Shown here piece by piece: positions 53,765 through 64,000 of a DNA stretch of 64,000 bases. The notes below the pieces were generated by a model that was given only the letters and a program-made list of their open reading frames with translations, did no database searches and was not told the DNA's origin. The translations under genes and the position numbers were made by a program. Each line of letters opens with the position of its first letter. The first letter of the stretch is position 1. The DNA is taken from contig NW_004798031.1 in the NCBI RefSeq assembly GCF_000002075.1, positions 36,497 to 100,496 of the forward strand, given 5' to 3'. Source of the DNA: Aplysia californica. Taxonomy: Eukaryota; Mollusca; Gastropoda; Aplysiida; Aplysiidae.

Positions 53765-55568
53765 TAGCAATGCCAATCGCCCGCTGCGCCTTGGGCCGGA
53801 AATCGGCCTCCGCGCGAGGGGTATTTTTTGGGCCGCTCGGAATCAGAAGTGACTCTCTTCTAAGTTTAGTTACGGGAAAACTCCTTCACGAAAATAAATG
53901 AAACTCGGCAACCAACCAGAGGAAAGGTTAAACTAACGACATGCCAGCGTACAATCCCGAACGATTACTACTAGAACCGGAGATATTGCCGTGTTTGTGC
54001 GAATTTCCTCTGCGGTTCAAAAACTAAGCGGAGCTGCGGGGTGATCGCCGACCACACAAGCGCCCCGCATGTCTTCTTTATTGCTGTAAAATTTCAGATC
54101 TCTGCGTTGAGTAGATTTTCCGTACCAACTTAAAATTACCACCCATCCATTGATAAAACCCAAGATCTAGAAACTTGATCGCGCATTCCAAACGCGAGGT
54201 GCCGGCACGCAAGAGGCGCATGATCGCTAGGCGGCATGTGATTGGCTGCCTATAACCAAATGGGTCACCGATGACTACATCGCGGGTTTTCCCGATAGCG
54301 CTTTACTGAGTTTTAGAAGGGGTGACCACTAGGCGAAGAATGGGAGCAGGTGGCCGGAGAATACAGGGACTTCACCAAGGTCAAAATAAGCATGGGCAGA
54401 GACAGAAGAAATGTTGCGGCTGCCATCAACGAGAGCGATATCAAAGAGATTGTTGACACAAACTCAAAAGCAGGGGATCCTATAATTTATACAGATGGTT
54501 CAGTGAAAAGAGATAGCCAGAGAAGTGGATGGGGATTTGTTGCATTCGCCAACAATAAAATCATACACAGTGCATCTGGAGCCTGCAGCAGGGCTACATC
54601 AAGTATGCGAATGGAAATTGAAGCCATCACGAAAGCACCTGATTGGATGACCCAAGATCGCCCCCACACAACCCATGCTGTTCTTATCACTGATTCCATG
54701 TGTACCCTCAGAAGGATCGAAAAAGGTTTCCTGAGAACGGAATGGATTCAAGCTATCGAACCAACGCCTATACGATCGCTCACATGGATTTTCTGCCCTG
54801 GCCATGCAGGTGTTAGGGGAAATGAAAAAGCCGACAGATTGGCTGGTGAGGCCACCTTAGTTGACAATACGGTTCAACCAGATAGGGTCGAGATCCTGAA
54901 ATGTCTTTCTCGACAACTGATTGAGGAGGAAGATAGGGAGGCAGAGGCCAGTGCTGCCGTGGAGAGGATGATGCTTTTGGGAATAAAAAAAGGAAGCGGA
55001 AAATCTGGCATCCTTGCAGGAAAGAACAGAAGAACGTTCAACCAGATGTGCACTGGCACAATCAGTAGAAGGACCCTCGGCAACATTTTGGAGAGAGCAA
55101 CGGAGCATCAATGTACATGTCCGGAGTGCAGGGATGTTGCTTCCTGAAACAAGAACAAGAAGGGGTGATCGCGTCGCGGTAAAAACTATGTCACGCAATT
55201 CAACAAATTTCACGCAAATATCAGTCTTTAAGATCCAAAATAATGAAGACATCGAAGAAGTGATAGCAGAACTAGATTCGGCACTAAAAATCACATGGAG
55301 ATGCCAAGTTTCATTCATATGCTCCAATTCATTACTGACTTATGAGCAGTTTTTCCTCAAAATACATCAAAACATGTCCCACATTTTGGCGATTTTTTCC
55401 TATACGAAGGTCCTCCAACATTTTGCAAACAAAAATCCCAATAACTTTGATATTTATCAATGGATTTTTAAAATTTAAAAACCATAGTTCTTAGAATTTA
55501 CTCTATTTTCATTTAAGCCCATTTTTAAGCAATTTGGATGAAAATTTTATTTTTCATTGTCATTGCTA
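53765..55568 (+). mobile_element. TAGCAATGCCAAT-ended element, copy B, carrying an RNase H gene
   Basis: Flanked by an exact 7-bp duplication CCTTAAG (53758-53764 and 55569-55575). The left end is TAGCAATGCCAATCG, the right end (other strand) TAGCAATGACAATG. The right ~200 bases align, inverted, with the left of the 56159 copy (ATTCTAAGAAYTATG, TATAGGAAAA), so it belongs to the same family. The left third is GC-rich. The interior holds one uninterrupted ORF with an RNase H domain, in contrast to the non-coding copies A and C. Confidence 0.8.
54392..55147 (+). CDS. RNase H-domain protein inside a TIR element
   Basis: An intact ORF (251 aa from the first ATG; the frame stays open to GTG at 54350). 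It contains a type-I RNase H fold with the full catalytic set: D in IYTDGS, E in RMEIEA, D in LITDS, and H plus D in PGHAGVRGNEKADRLA. This order and spacing match the RNase H domains of non-LTR retrotransposons and cellular RNase H1. A C-terminal tail has a basic linker and a cysteine pair pattern (HQCTCPEC) reminiscent of the tail of retrotransposon-encoded enzymes. No reverse transcriptase or endonuclease precedes it in the element, and upstream sequence is GC-rich non-coding. It likely cleaves RNA in RNA/DNA hybrids if expressed. Whether it was captured from a LINE or belongs to the element's own mobility is unknown. Absence of stops over 750 bases in such decayed surroundings suggests youth or selection. 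Confidence 0.85.
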   Translation: MGRDRRNVAAAINESDIKEIVDTNSKAGDPIIYTDGSVKRDSQRSGWGFVAFANNKIIHSASGACSRATSSMRMEIEAITKAPDWMTQDRPHTTHAVLITDSMCTLRRIEKGFLRTEWIQAIEPTPIRSLTWIFCPGHAGVRGNEKADRLAGEATLVDNTVQPDRVEILKCLSRQLIEEEDREAEASAAVERMMLLGIKKGSGKSGILAGKNRRTFNQMCTGTISRRTLGNILERATEHQCTCPECRDVAS

Positions 55569-56158
55569 CCTTAAGTTTAGAGCCGACAGAACCAAACTTG
55601 CAAGTTTTGTTTCAAATCGGGGCCGAACGGGTAAAGCATTTTCCGTCTTAGACAGGTGAAACCCTCGGAAGATAGCGGATTTTTCTTTCCATTTCCTCGT
55701 TGGACAGGTTTCCGTTTAATACAGGTAATATGAGCAATTGCCAAAACATGAGACCACTCTGTTGAGACTCAGTGGTGCAAAATTTTTAAAAATAACAATT
55801 TGACTCCCTTTTCTGTCAGTCACAGATTGACATTTAGAGCTCATATTCCTAGAGTATCAGAGCAAGGAGATGTAGGGTTTTGGAGATATGGGTCTATTGG
55901 TTTGGCTACCACTGTATTTCTTGTATGTAACAGTGATGACAAAAACAGATGCAGCTAGGCAAATTATGGACTTTAAATTCCATTTGTTTAGTAAACAAAG
56001 AATTTGTACACTATGAACTCCGTTCATAATGGTAATATAAATGACAAGCTTTGTAACAATGACGCAGTTCTCACAACATGTCATCATTGGTACAAGAAAG
56101 GGCACACATTGGACATTATCATTGACAACACATCACAATAGTGAAAGGCTGTACAAAT

Positions 56159-57339
56159 TAGCAATGCCAATGAAAATTTAAATTTTCACTTTTGCCCCCT
56201 TTTTTTTGGTACCTAAGAAAGAATTTTCAATTCTAAGAATTATGCTTCTTGAATTTTGAGAATCGGTTCATAAATTAAAAAGTTATGGGGTTGTAAAGGT
56301 CGGCTAAATATGGATGACCCACATATAGGAAAATACTCCTAAAAAGTGGACCACGCAGTAGCAGATTCTGTAAGAAAATCGACGATATCTCGGTAACTAA
56401 TCGGAGTGTTCGAGAGAAACTTGGCTACCCGATGTGTTTTTGAGTGTAGAAATCATTTCTGCAGTCAGATTTACTACCAATTTCGTAGTTATTTTGTTAT
56501 AATTAAAATTGTGGTGTACATATTACGATTTTGCGAAAAAGGGGTGTCGGGATGAGTCCGTTTTATTTATAGCATCGTATCACAACATGGGATCTTTAAG
56601 AATATATGTCGGCAGCGTGACTAAATAATTGCAAATTTTTTATGATGACTTTAGACCATGCCAACCGTAAAAGATAAGTTAATTCTATCTAGCATGCCGT
56701 ACAATGAAAAATTCTTTTTCCCCGTTGAGACGCGAACACCCCGAGACGAGATAACCTCGCCTCGGAATACCCCCATAGCGATGTTACAGGGGAATAGAGA
56801 GAAAAACAACCGGATGCGCGCGCCCGCCATTGCCCTATTTCAAGGGACCAATGAACGGGCCCGGAATAGTCATGCGGGGATTTGTAGGTCACATACATTT
56901 GCCACGAGAGTGAGGGGAAAATGGCCGGTCTCCGTGCGAAGCCGCTTTGGATAGGGGGGTAGTCGTGCATTTATGATCGGGTGTAAACAACTACTTGACA
57001 CAGAATGTTCAAATTTGAGCACACTATAGAGGGTAGATAGATCTATTACCATCTCGGCGTTGAAATTCAAACTCCTTATAGTTTTCGGTGTACACGATAC
57101 GAAAGTGTTCCCGACACCAAAAGTATATAGGTTAATTTATGTGTACGAACTTCAACGTCCACATATCATTAGTTTGCCCTATTTTCTGATTGGTTGCCGA
57201 TTTTCATTCGGATTGGTTCGGAAATAGAGCAAACCGAGGTTGACAAAGTTAGTCACCTACGCTTCGGCCGGGTCCTCAAAATCGCCCGTAAACGGGGACC
57301 AAATTTTCGCCTCGCGGGAAAGTCCGATTGGCATTGCTA
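56159..57339 (+). mobile_element. TAGCAATGCCAAT-ended element, copy C
   Basis: Exact 7-bp duplication TACAAAT (56152-56158, 57340-57346). Exact 13-bp inverted ends. The left ~500 bases match copy A (inverted). The right ~650 bases are CpG-richer and absent from copy A. No long coding frame supported. Confidence 0.9.
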
Positions 57340-57464
57340 TACAAATACAGTTATCAAAGCCTCAGTACCAGAAAAACACATGTGTAAAACAATTTTTAAA
57401 CTAATATGGGGCAAAAGCACAAAATCAATGGAGCTGACTTGTACATAGCAGTGATGACAAAGAC

Positions 57465-57905
57465 TTGTACATAACAATGATGACACAACGTACAGGAAAA
57501 GACAAAGCCATGCCTCCAGAGAGAAATGCGCACTCTAAGAAAAACAAACAAACCAGGAGAGGTTTCTTTTGCTTTAAAACAGATATCAGGTCATATCAAA
57601 GACATTGGACGATCACAATTATGTTGCTAATTATGACAAACAGTACTCCTACATAACAGTGATGACAAAACATACTGGGAAAAGGTAAAATCATGTCTAC
57701 AAAAAACAAATTTGCACTGAGATACACAGGTCAATAAAGGTGTATTTTGCTTCTAAATAAATCTTGCATGTATGAAATATATGATGTTGAAAACTTTGAT
57801 ATTAGCAATGATGACAAATATTACTTGTACATTTAACAATGATGACAGAATGACACAATGTACTGGAAAAAGGCATAGATCATGCCAACAAAGAACAAAT
57901 GTGTA
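57465..57905. repeat. Degenerate ~180-bp tandem repeat
   Basis: CAATGATGACA / CAGTGATGACA followed by TACTGGAAAA and CAAAGAACAAAT recur near 57475, 57657 and 57836 (period about 180). Related fragments with GTAACAGTGATGACAAAA lie at 55925 and 56055. Confidence 0.65.
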
Positions 57906-59186
57906 CTTTTAAGTTAGACAGATAAACAAGGACACGTTTGTTTAAATTTGTTTGAGTAAAAAGAGCAAACATGATTTTAAAAATGTTTGCTTAGGAAAAT
58001 GTAATTTCTAGTACGTCAGTCAGTCTTGTACGGCTGCATGACGACACCCCAAACGTCATCACTAAGCACAAAAGCTAAATCTATAACCCAGAAATGACCC
58101 ATCTCTCGAAGTTTGTTCACACATCACACTCTTGTTCCAGGAATCCAATGTTAACACGCAATTTCACTAAAATATTCAATAGGGTAGCCTAAAAACACTC
58201 AAAACAGTTCAGTACGTCACATTCAATGTAAGATTCTTGTGCTTCACCGGACGCTGACGGCAATGACTACTTTCGTTTTTCTCTTTTCCACGTTCCACTG
58301 TTGATGATCCGTTCAAAATAAAAGTAGGCTAAAATTCAGACTTCCGGTACGTCTCAAAGTGACGCCAATCACGGTGAATGTTAAACAGCCGACCAAAATC
58401 GTAGATCTAGGAACCTGATGTTCCTTTCGCGCATCGCGGCTTTTGAAGTATTGAATAAACGATGAAAAGCAAAAAGGTTTTGCCAGCTACGGTGATTCTA
58501 CTGAAAAATAATGGTGTTTTCTGAAACACCTAGTCCGTGACGACACGACTGACGCACAAGTGATCCGAATTGTTCGTTTTGCAAACAAATAAACCGATTT
58601 CTTGAGCAAGCTAACCTTTCTCGATGACAAATAGCATAGGATCAAAGCACACATAAAAAAAAACCCACCCAAAAATACTAAATTTTGGACATCCTTGGAA
58701 GTTTGCATTGGTGTGCTCAAAATGACAGTCCAAGAATCACTAAAAAACGAACATTTTTGGCACAAAAGTTACAAACTCAAGATTGTAAAGCTGACATGGG
58801 GTCTGAAACTGCTAATGCAGGTTCTACATCCTATATTTAACATCATGTGTATAAGTTTTGGAGGAATAAATACGAAGGCATCACATTTTATGCACACTAA
58901 TGTGAGATGTGTGTGTTTTTCCCCACGTTTTGGCAATGGCTCATATATTCATATATATCAAGGGGTGAGCGGGGAGATTCCGTTAAGGCAGGTTCGACTG
59001 TACCGTGCTGAAGAAAGTTGAAAGAGGAGTGGGGGGTCTTTGGAAATTCAATTGCCTTCCGTTTGTTTACATAAGAAACAGAAGTGATTGAGTGCTATGG
59101 ACAAAATTGGCCATGTAGGCTAAGTGAACCCTACCACATTAGCCAATAATATTTTTCTGCTTTTTTTGTAGGTTAATAAAAATGGG

Positions 59187-59330
59187 CGGCTCTATTTCTC
59201 CGAACATTATAGAAAATAAACTTGAATTCTATTTCTCCGAACGGTTTCCGTTCTCAAGATTTGTTGGTAATAAGCGAATGGAGTGGCCCGTGTGTGTGTG
59301 TAAGGTAGGCACTTGGAGTTTTTCGTTCAG
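59187..59330 (+). mobile_element. Partial copy of the TTTCTCCGAACGTTCGG element arm
   Basis: CTATTTCTCCGAAC, AATAAACTTGAATTCTATTT and CGGTTTCCGTTCTCAAGAT match 47918-48010 in the same orientation. No right arm follows within the window. Confidence 0.7.
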
Positions 59331-59645
59331 CAGCGTCGCGGTGTGTGAGAAATCGGGCACCGGGAGGGGGGTACCTATTTGTTTTGTTTCGTTTATAGTG
59401 TTCTTTTCTATTATGGATTTCTTCCGCCTGTCAAATTTTAGAGAAAAGAAAGGCGTGTATTACAGGTGGGCAGTTCCGGGTTTTTTACGGGAACCGAAGA
59501 TTTCCAATTATTAAAGGCCAGGAATCATAGGAATCCTTTCCAAACCCTATTACTTTCATTATAGCCAGTGATGTGATTTCTTAGAGTGGCTCTATGATTT
59601 CTTCCAGTGGCTTTGACCCCTAGTCAGCATCATGATAATATATAC

Positions 59646-59930
59646 AGCAATTAGCAGTTAGTCCGACCCTGCAATTACCCCCGGCGAGTAGCAATAAGTT
59701 AGACCCGTGCAATTACTCCCAGCAAGTAGCAATTAGTCCGACCCCTGCAATTACTTCCGCAGAGTAGCGATACCTATGACTACTTCCGGCGAGCAGCGAT
59801 TAGTCCGACCCCAGCAATTACTTCCGCCGAGTAGCGATACCTATGACTACTTCCGGCAAGTAACAATTAGTCCGATCCCTGCAATTATTTCCAGCGAGTA
59901 ACGAGTAGTCCGATCCCTTTGATTACTTGG
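59646..59930. repeat. Minisatellite of ~36-bp units
   Basis: Units of AGTCCGACCCCTGCAATTAC then TTCCGCCGAGTAGC repeat about seven times with drift, alternating with TACCTATGACTACTTCCGG variants. Confidence 0.9.
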
Positions 59931-61287
59931 GGTGGGAGGACGCTACCCCAGACACTACCCCAGCCAATCTCTACAGCGTGAAGTCAGAGACCAACAATGA
60001 CCTACACCGAGAAATGAGACTCTATAATATAGGCCTAGAGCCTCGTGGGCAGACGTTACAGTTTTAGATTTTGAATTGAAAGAAATGTAAAAACAAAAAA
60101 CAGATGAATGAGAAAAAGGCGAAAGCAACGAATAAGTTTTGACACTGTATACTAGATCGATATAGTCTTTAACAATGAATTTGCATCATGACTACTCTTT
60201 CTTAAGTCTTCAAGATTCAGAATAACCTTGATTTCAGAACATAGTAAAGCACCAACATTTTTTTTCTCAAAAATACATTCTTTGCAGAAAAAAATAAGAT
60301 AAAAATAGAGTAATTGAGAATCATTAGTTTATGAAATAGGGATCGGTTCTTTTTCTCAGAAGCAAATAATCGCAGGAATCGGTTCTGGAATTGATTCTTG
60401 GCCCACCACCAGCGCGTATTATTGCGTTTTCCACTTTGGGATCGGTTGTGTGTGTTCGGAGTTACAAGGAGTTGAAAATAAGGTAAGTTTAAGCCTTTTT
60501 ATATTTAAAGATTTATTTTTTTTACGTACTTTTCTCTTTTATTTGTTAATTTCTATGCTGTGAGCCCTAAATTAAAAAGGTCATTCTCCATGAATGGGCA
60601 TGACCTATTATTGATCGCACTGCTGAGGGAGGTCATGGCGGCGATTGCGGAAAGTGAACTTAACCCTCGCTAACATCATGTACTGTTGGCGTTTATTACC
60701 ACTTAAACAGCATTGAAGAATGTTTTATAGTAGAAGCTATGATTTATTTTAAATTTTGGAATATTTATATATTATGTGTCACTGATGTATAATTTTCATG
60801 AATTTGCACCATGTAACAATCAGTTAAGATTCTTGGGTGGGGGGAGGGAAATGTAACAGCCATGTTTTATTTCTGTTACTGTTAGACCATCGATTTCACG
60901 CACGTTTTTACTTCTTTTGTGTGCTTATATATTGTCGTTAAATATTTTTTCTTCTCTTATTTTTTTTTGGTGTGTGCTTGTTCTTTAAATATCTCTTTAA
61001 ATTTTCAGTTACTTTGTGCAGTTTTTTTAAAGATATAGAATCTACATGTTTATTAAAAGATGTTTCTTCGCTTGTCTAATCATGTCCTACACCTTCCTCT
61101 GCTAGAGTTTTCTGAAAATCTGAAATTTTCATCCATTGCTCACAAATGAATTTATTTACTTCATTGATGAATTCATTGCTTTGCTTTTTTTTTCTTTCCA
61201 CAGCCCCTGATCACAACCTGCCACTGTTCCATTGGATTTATTGACAGCTCACCAGAATAAATCCTGACTTTACTTTAAAATCCCAAT
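59931..61287. other. No gene seen
   Basis: AT-rich BCAS2 intronic or flanking sequence. Pyrimidine tracts ending in AG at 61203 resemble an acceptor, but the following codons do not match BCAS2. No transposon ends were resolved. Confidence 0.4.
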
Positions 61288-61560
61288 ATGCTTGCGGAGT
61301 TGGTCGAATTCAAAGAAAAACTTGTTGGAACAAGTTGCAAAAAATTGAGCGCTTAAGAAGAAAGCATATTTATTGCAGACAAGAAAGAAATCTTGGCATT
61401 AATTTAACACAATATCAAGTTGGCAGACAGGGTGAACCAAACAGTTGCCTGGAATAAAGAAAGAATAAATAAGTATCGTGACACAACTGCATGCCTCAAA
61501 AAACATATTTCACAACTAATTGTCATTGAAGAAGTTGAACATTTAAATAAACACTATTAA
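61288..61560 (+). pseudogene. Decayed reading frame of unknown origin
   Basis: One frame reads through with three stops and gives lysine-rich, coiled-coil-like peptides (MLAELVEFKEKLVG, VNQTVAWNKERINKYRDTTA). It runs into a similarly charged stretch before the LINE tail. No family recognised; low-complexity charge bias could mimic this. Confidence 0.2.
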
Positions 61561-61774
61561 AATATTTAATGAAAAACTTGCTAAACAAACTGAAGTAATA
61601 AAATTAGAAGAGACTATTTGTTTAACTTACAGGGCAATCTCATGAGTTGAAGATGTAAAAGAGAAATCAAAGATAAAGACAGAGTAATTGATCTTTTACA
61701 TGACAAATTAAAACATGAAAGAAACATTCTAACTACAACACGTAAAATGAATTTTAAAAACATTATTATCATTA

Positions 61775-62530
61775 ATAAAATTACCAAGGAACTCAACAGC
61801 CTATCAAAGAGTGTTGGCCTACGTATACACGCGGGCAAGTCGAAAGTAGTGAAGCTAGGTAAAGTGTTAAGCCCTGCTGTGACAGTGGAAGACGATCCCC
61901 TAGAAGAAATGGACTCCTTTACCTACCTTGGAAGTGTCATCGATGGTAAAGGTGGAACTGAGGCAGATGTAAAAGCAAGAACTGCCAAGGCAAGGTCAGC
62001 TGTCAAGCAATTATCAAATGTCTGGAAAGCAAGCAACATCTCACTTCACACCAAGATTCGACTCTTTAATTTCAATGTCAAGTCTATGCTCCTCTACGGC
62101 TGCGAAACTTGGAAGACAACAAAGACAGTGCTGAAAAAAATAAAGTCCAGACTTTCATCAACAGATGTATGAGGAGTATCCTAAGAATTAAGTGGCAGGA
62201 TAGGATTAGAAATGAAGAGCTATGGGAAAGGACAGGACAAAAGGAAATGGAAGAAGAAATAGGACTAAGACAGTGGCGTTGGATGGGACACACCTTCAGA
62301 AAGCCCAGCGAAAACATCACAAGACTGTCATTGCAATGGAACCCACAGGGAGCACGAGGCAGGGGTAGGCCACGGGAAACATGGAGGAGATGTATGTGGA
62401 AAGGGACATGAGAGAGATGAAGCTAGCTTGGAACGAGCTAGGAAGGATGGCTCAGGATAGAGAGAAATGGAAGGAGCTTGTATGTAGCCTATACCTTGCC
62501 AGGGGTAAAAGGCATTGATGATGATTATCA
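61775..62530 (+). mobile_element. RTE-like LINE, 5'-truncated 3' end
   Basis: Encodes the C-terminal reverse-transcriptase region: FTYLGSVIDGKGG, ARSAVKQLSNVW, NVKSMLLYGCETWKT, FINRCMRSILRIKW, WRWMGHTFRKP and GARGRGRPRETWRR, ending LARGKRH with TGA at 62516-62518. A short GATGATTATCATT tail follows at once; almost no 3' UTR and a simple-sequence tail are typical of RTE elements. Two frame shifts interrupt it (near 62130 and 62390). It is the best-preserved copy of the LINE type at 4536 and 15741, and lies in the BCAS2 intron. Confidence 0.88.
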
Positions 62531-63191
62531 TTAAACTTGTTTGCAGCAGCTGTAGACACAAATGTTAACTTTAAAAACTGTTCTACTGATCTTATTTTAG
62601 GTGACCTGCTGTTTTGTTAATATATATTTTACTTTTTAATCAGTCTTTTGTAAATTTTACTGATATTTAATTTATGTAGATATTCCAAAAGAAAGCATTA
62701 AAAAGACCTTCAAAACGATACTTCAATTATTGTTGTAGCTTAATTTATAAGAAAGTTATGGCAAAATATATTGACCACAGAACGATGCGGTCACGTACGC
62801 AACACAGTGTTACATAATTTTACCCAATATTACCTACCGTGATATATTTAAAAATTTCGTCTGACTGTTATTTTGCCCTCAACATCACAAAGTTTCAGAA
62901 AATGTTTGGTTTTTGCATGCACGCAGTCAGCGTATTAAAGCAGCTAACATTTCCCTTATTTTTCTTGCTGTTTCGATCACAAAAATTGCCTTTCTTTTCT
63001 ATGTATATTTTTTCTCCTCGAAAAGACCTTTAAAATGCCATATATTTAAAAAACGGTTCAACTTAGAGCAAACTAAGGTAGCTTAAGTTAAATCCAAGTT
63101 TTTGCTGAATTTGAGTTCCACTGTACATATTTTTATAAAAGCTGTATCATGATCTGTAAGCTATGACAAGTATGTTCTCATCATTTGACAA

Positions 63192-63576
63192 TATGTGTCA
63201 CGACGCGTTGGAATCATGTGCTCGTAAATTTTGGGGTATGTGGAATTATTGGTACCAGCTTGAAGCTAGCTCATTTGCCTTGCTTTGGATTTTAAAAATG
63301 CCAATCTACTTTGAATAGAAGTCAAAATATTTGCCATTGAAGGAGGTGGGGGTCGCCTGGTTTCAGAGGTAAAATCAACGAGAAAACCCCAAAGTTTGAT
63401 GACTTCCAAAGCTTGATAGGCCTTATAGAATCTGAAAATTTGAAATTTTTGCGCCTTTAGTCAGCGTTTTTCCGTGAATCCTCACAGGAATGTGTTTTTA
63501 AACGGGAATGAAAGGTGTCGTGTCTTCGATTTCAGTATTTTGACGAGCACCTGATTTCTTCAAGATGCCTCACGTA
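63192..63576 (-). mobile_element. GGTGAAATCAG MITE, copy 4
   Basis: The minus strand begins TACGTGAGGCATC..GAAATCAGGTGCTCGTC and ends CACGACGCGTTGGAATC in inverted form. Internal GGTTTCAGAGGTAAAATCAA on the plus strand complements the shared block of the other copies. Confidence 0.75.
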
Positions 63577-63699
63577 TATGATGACTGACAGTTTAGTATA
63601 ATGTTGCAAGAAATTTTTCTTTTAGATGTAGGCTTACATGTCATGAATTAAACCTAGTACATGGTATATGTGTGCACCGTGTACCTGTCTTTTTTTTGT

Positions 63700-63790
63700 G
63701 ACAGAAGACTGCTTCTTCTTTCCTGTCAAACATCTGTTGTCTTTATTTGTCCTCTTTCTTTTTTGTGTTTGTTACTACTTTTTTGCTCTA
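63700..63790 (-). repeat. SINE-like dispersed repeat, copy 6
   Basis: On the minus strand: GTAGTAACAAACACAAAAAA, GACAACAGATGTTTGACAGG and AAAGAAGAAGCAG, matching the second half of the family. Confidence 0.6.
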
Positions 63791-64000
63791 AAGCTTTGGC
63801 ACATATATATACACGACTTAATTGTGCTGCTAGTACCTTAAAACTTTTATTCCCCCCGGGGCAGTGCCACTGACTGAAGTGCCTTTGGGCCATTCCCAAA
63901 GGGGGGACATTTCTCGTCCAAGCATAGTAGAATTGTAAATGGGCTGACTCATGTCACGCTCATAACTGTGCCTGATCTACAACAGGGAACTGCTGCTTTT

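Larger units (their letters stand above)
53130..59000. mobile_element. Tigger/pogo-like composite, 5.9 kb, in the BCAS2 intron
   Basis: TA|CAGTCGAACCTGTGTAAGAC at the left and AAGGCAGGTTCGACTG|TA at the right, with TA duplicated (53128-53129, 59001-59002). Further CCGTCTTAGACAGG motifs lie at 53168 and 55645. Its ends resemble those of the 35745 family (CAGTCAAACCTGTG). Two TAGCAATGCCAAT-ended elements (53765, 56159) and a tandem array (57465) lie inside. No pogo transposase was recognised. Confidence 0.75.

Noticed and set aside
54857-55327. 156-aa minus frame opposite the RNase H ORF
   Set aside because: Mirror of a well-supported plus-strand ORF with catalytic motifs; no independent evidence.
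61201-61290. Candidate BCAS2 second exon after TTTCTTTCCACAG
   Set aside because: The codons after the acceptor do not resemble the conserved ELLSMKRYELP region and soon reach stops.

Overview
The window reads as nuclear DNA of an animal, probably a lophotrochozoan and plausibly a mollusc. That placement is inference: it rests on compact exons with GT/AG introns, animal-type housekeeping proteins, and an AT-rich background crowded with DNA transposons, RTE-like LINE tails, a DIRS fossil and SINE-like repeats. No bacterial operon, CRISPR array or rRNA is present.

Three host genes are supported. (1) PIGL, plus strand, is represented by its last five exons (635-9841). These encode the C-terminal ~141 residues of the ER N-acetylglucosaminyl-phosphatidylinositol deacetylase. 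All junction phases fit, and one exon is only 29 nt. (2) A BICD-related dynein/dynactin adapter (BICDL/BICDR-like), minus strand, has eight coding exons between 43763 and 29699 and encodes ~865 aa. It carries an AAxxG CC1 box near the N-terminus and three Spindly-like motifs in a 418-residue disordered exon. (3) BCAS2/SPF27 (Prp19 complex), plus strand, shows only its first coding exon (52851-53054). Its next exon is not visible in the remaining 10.9 kb.

The rest is mostly transposon archaeology, often with readable target-site duplications. TTAA-flanked piggyBac-like elements lie at 1173, 11048, 16056, 31392, 36555 and 41664. Tigger/pogo-like CAGT...ACTG elements lie at 1, 5703, 11133, 35745, 38425 and 53130. 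MULE-like elements have 9-bp duplications (49675, 50725). A TAGCAATGCCAAT-ended family has 7-bp duplications and three copies (32184, 53765, 56159). A four-copy MITE family has GGTGAAATCAG ends. LINE tails, a decayed P-element transposase and a broken DIRS-like element complete the set. Several nests are resolved: LINE < TTAA element with P-like transposase; DIRS < TTAA element < Tigger MITE; LINE < piggyBac MITE with an uninterrupted paralogue in the same window; Tigger < RNase H-carrying element.

The most unusual object is the 1.8-kb element at 53765-55568. It has matching ends, an exact 7-bp target duplication and an uninterrupted RNase H ORF with every catalytic residue in place, sitting in what otherwise looks like a DNA-transposon family. 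The 18.5-29.7 kb stretch, downstream of the BICDL-like stop codon, has no recognisable coding exon and may include a long 3' UTR.
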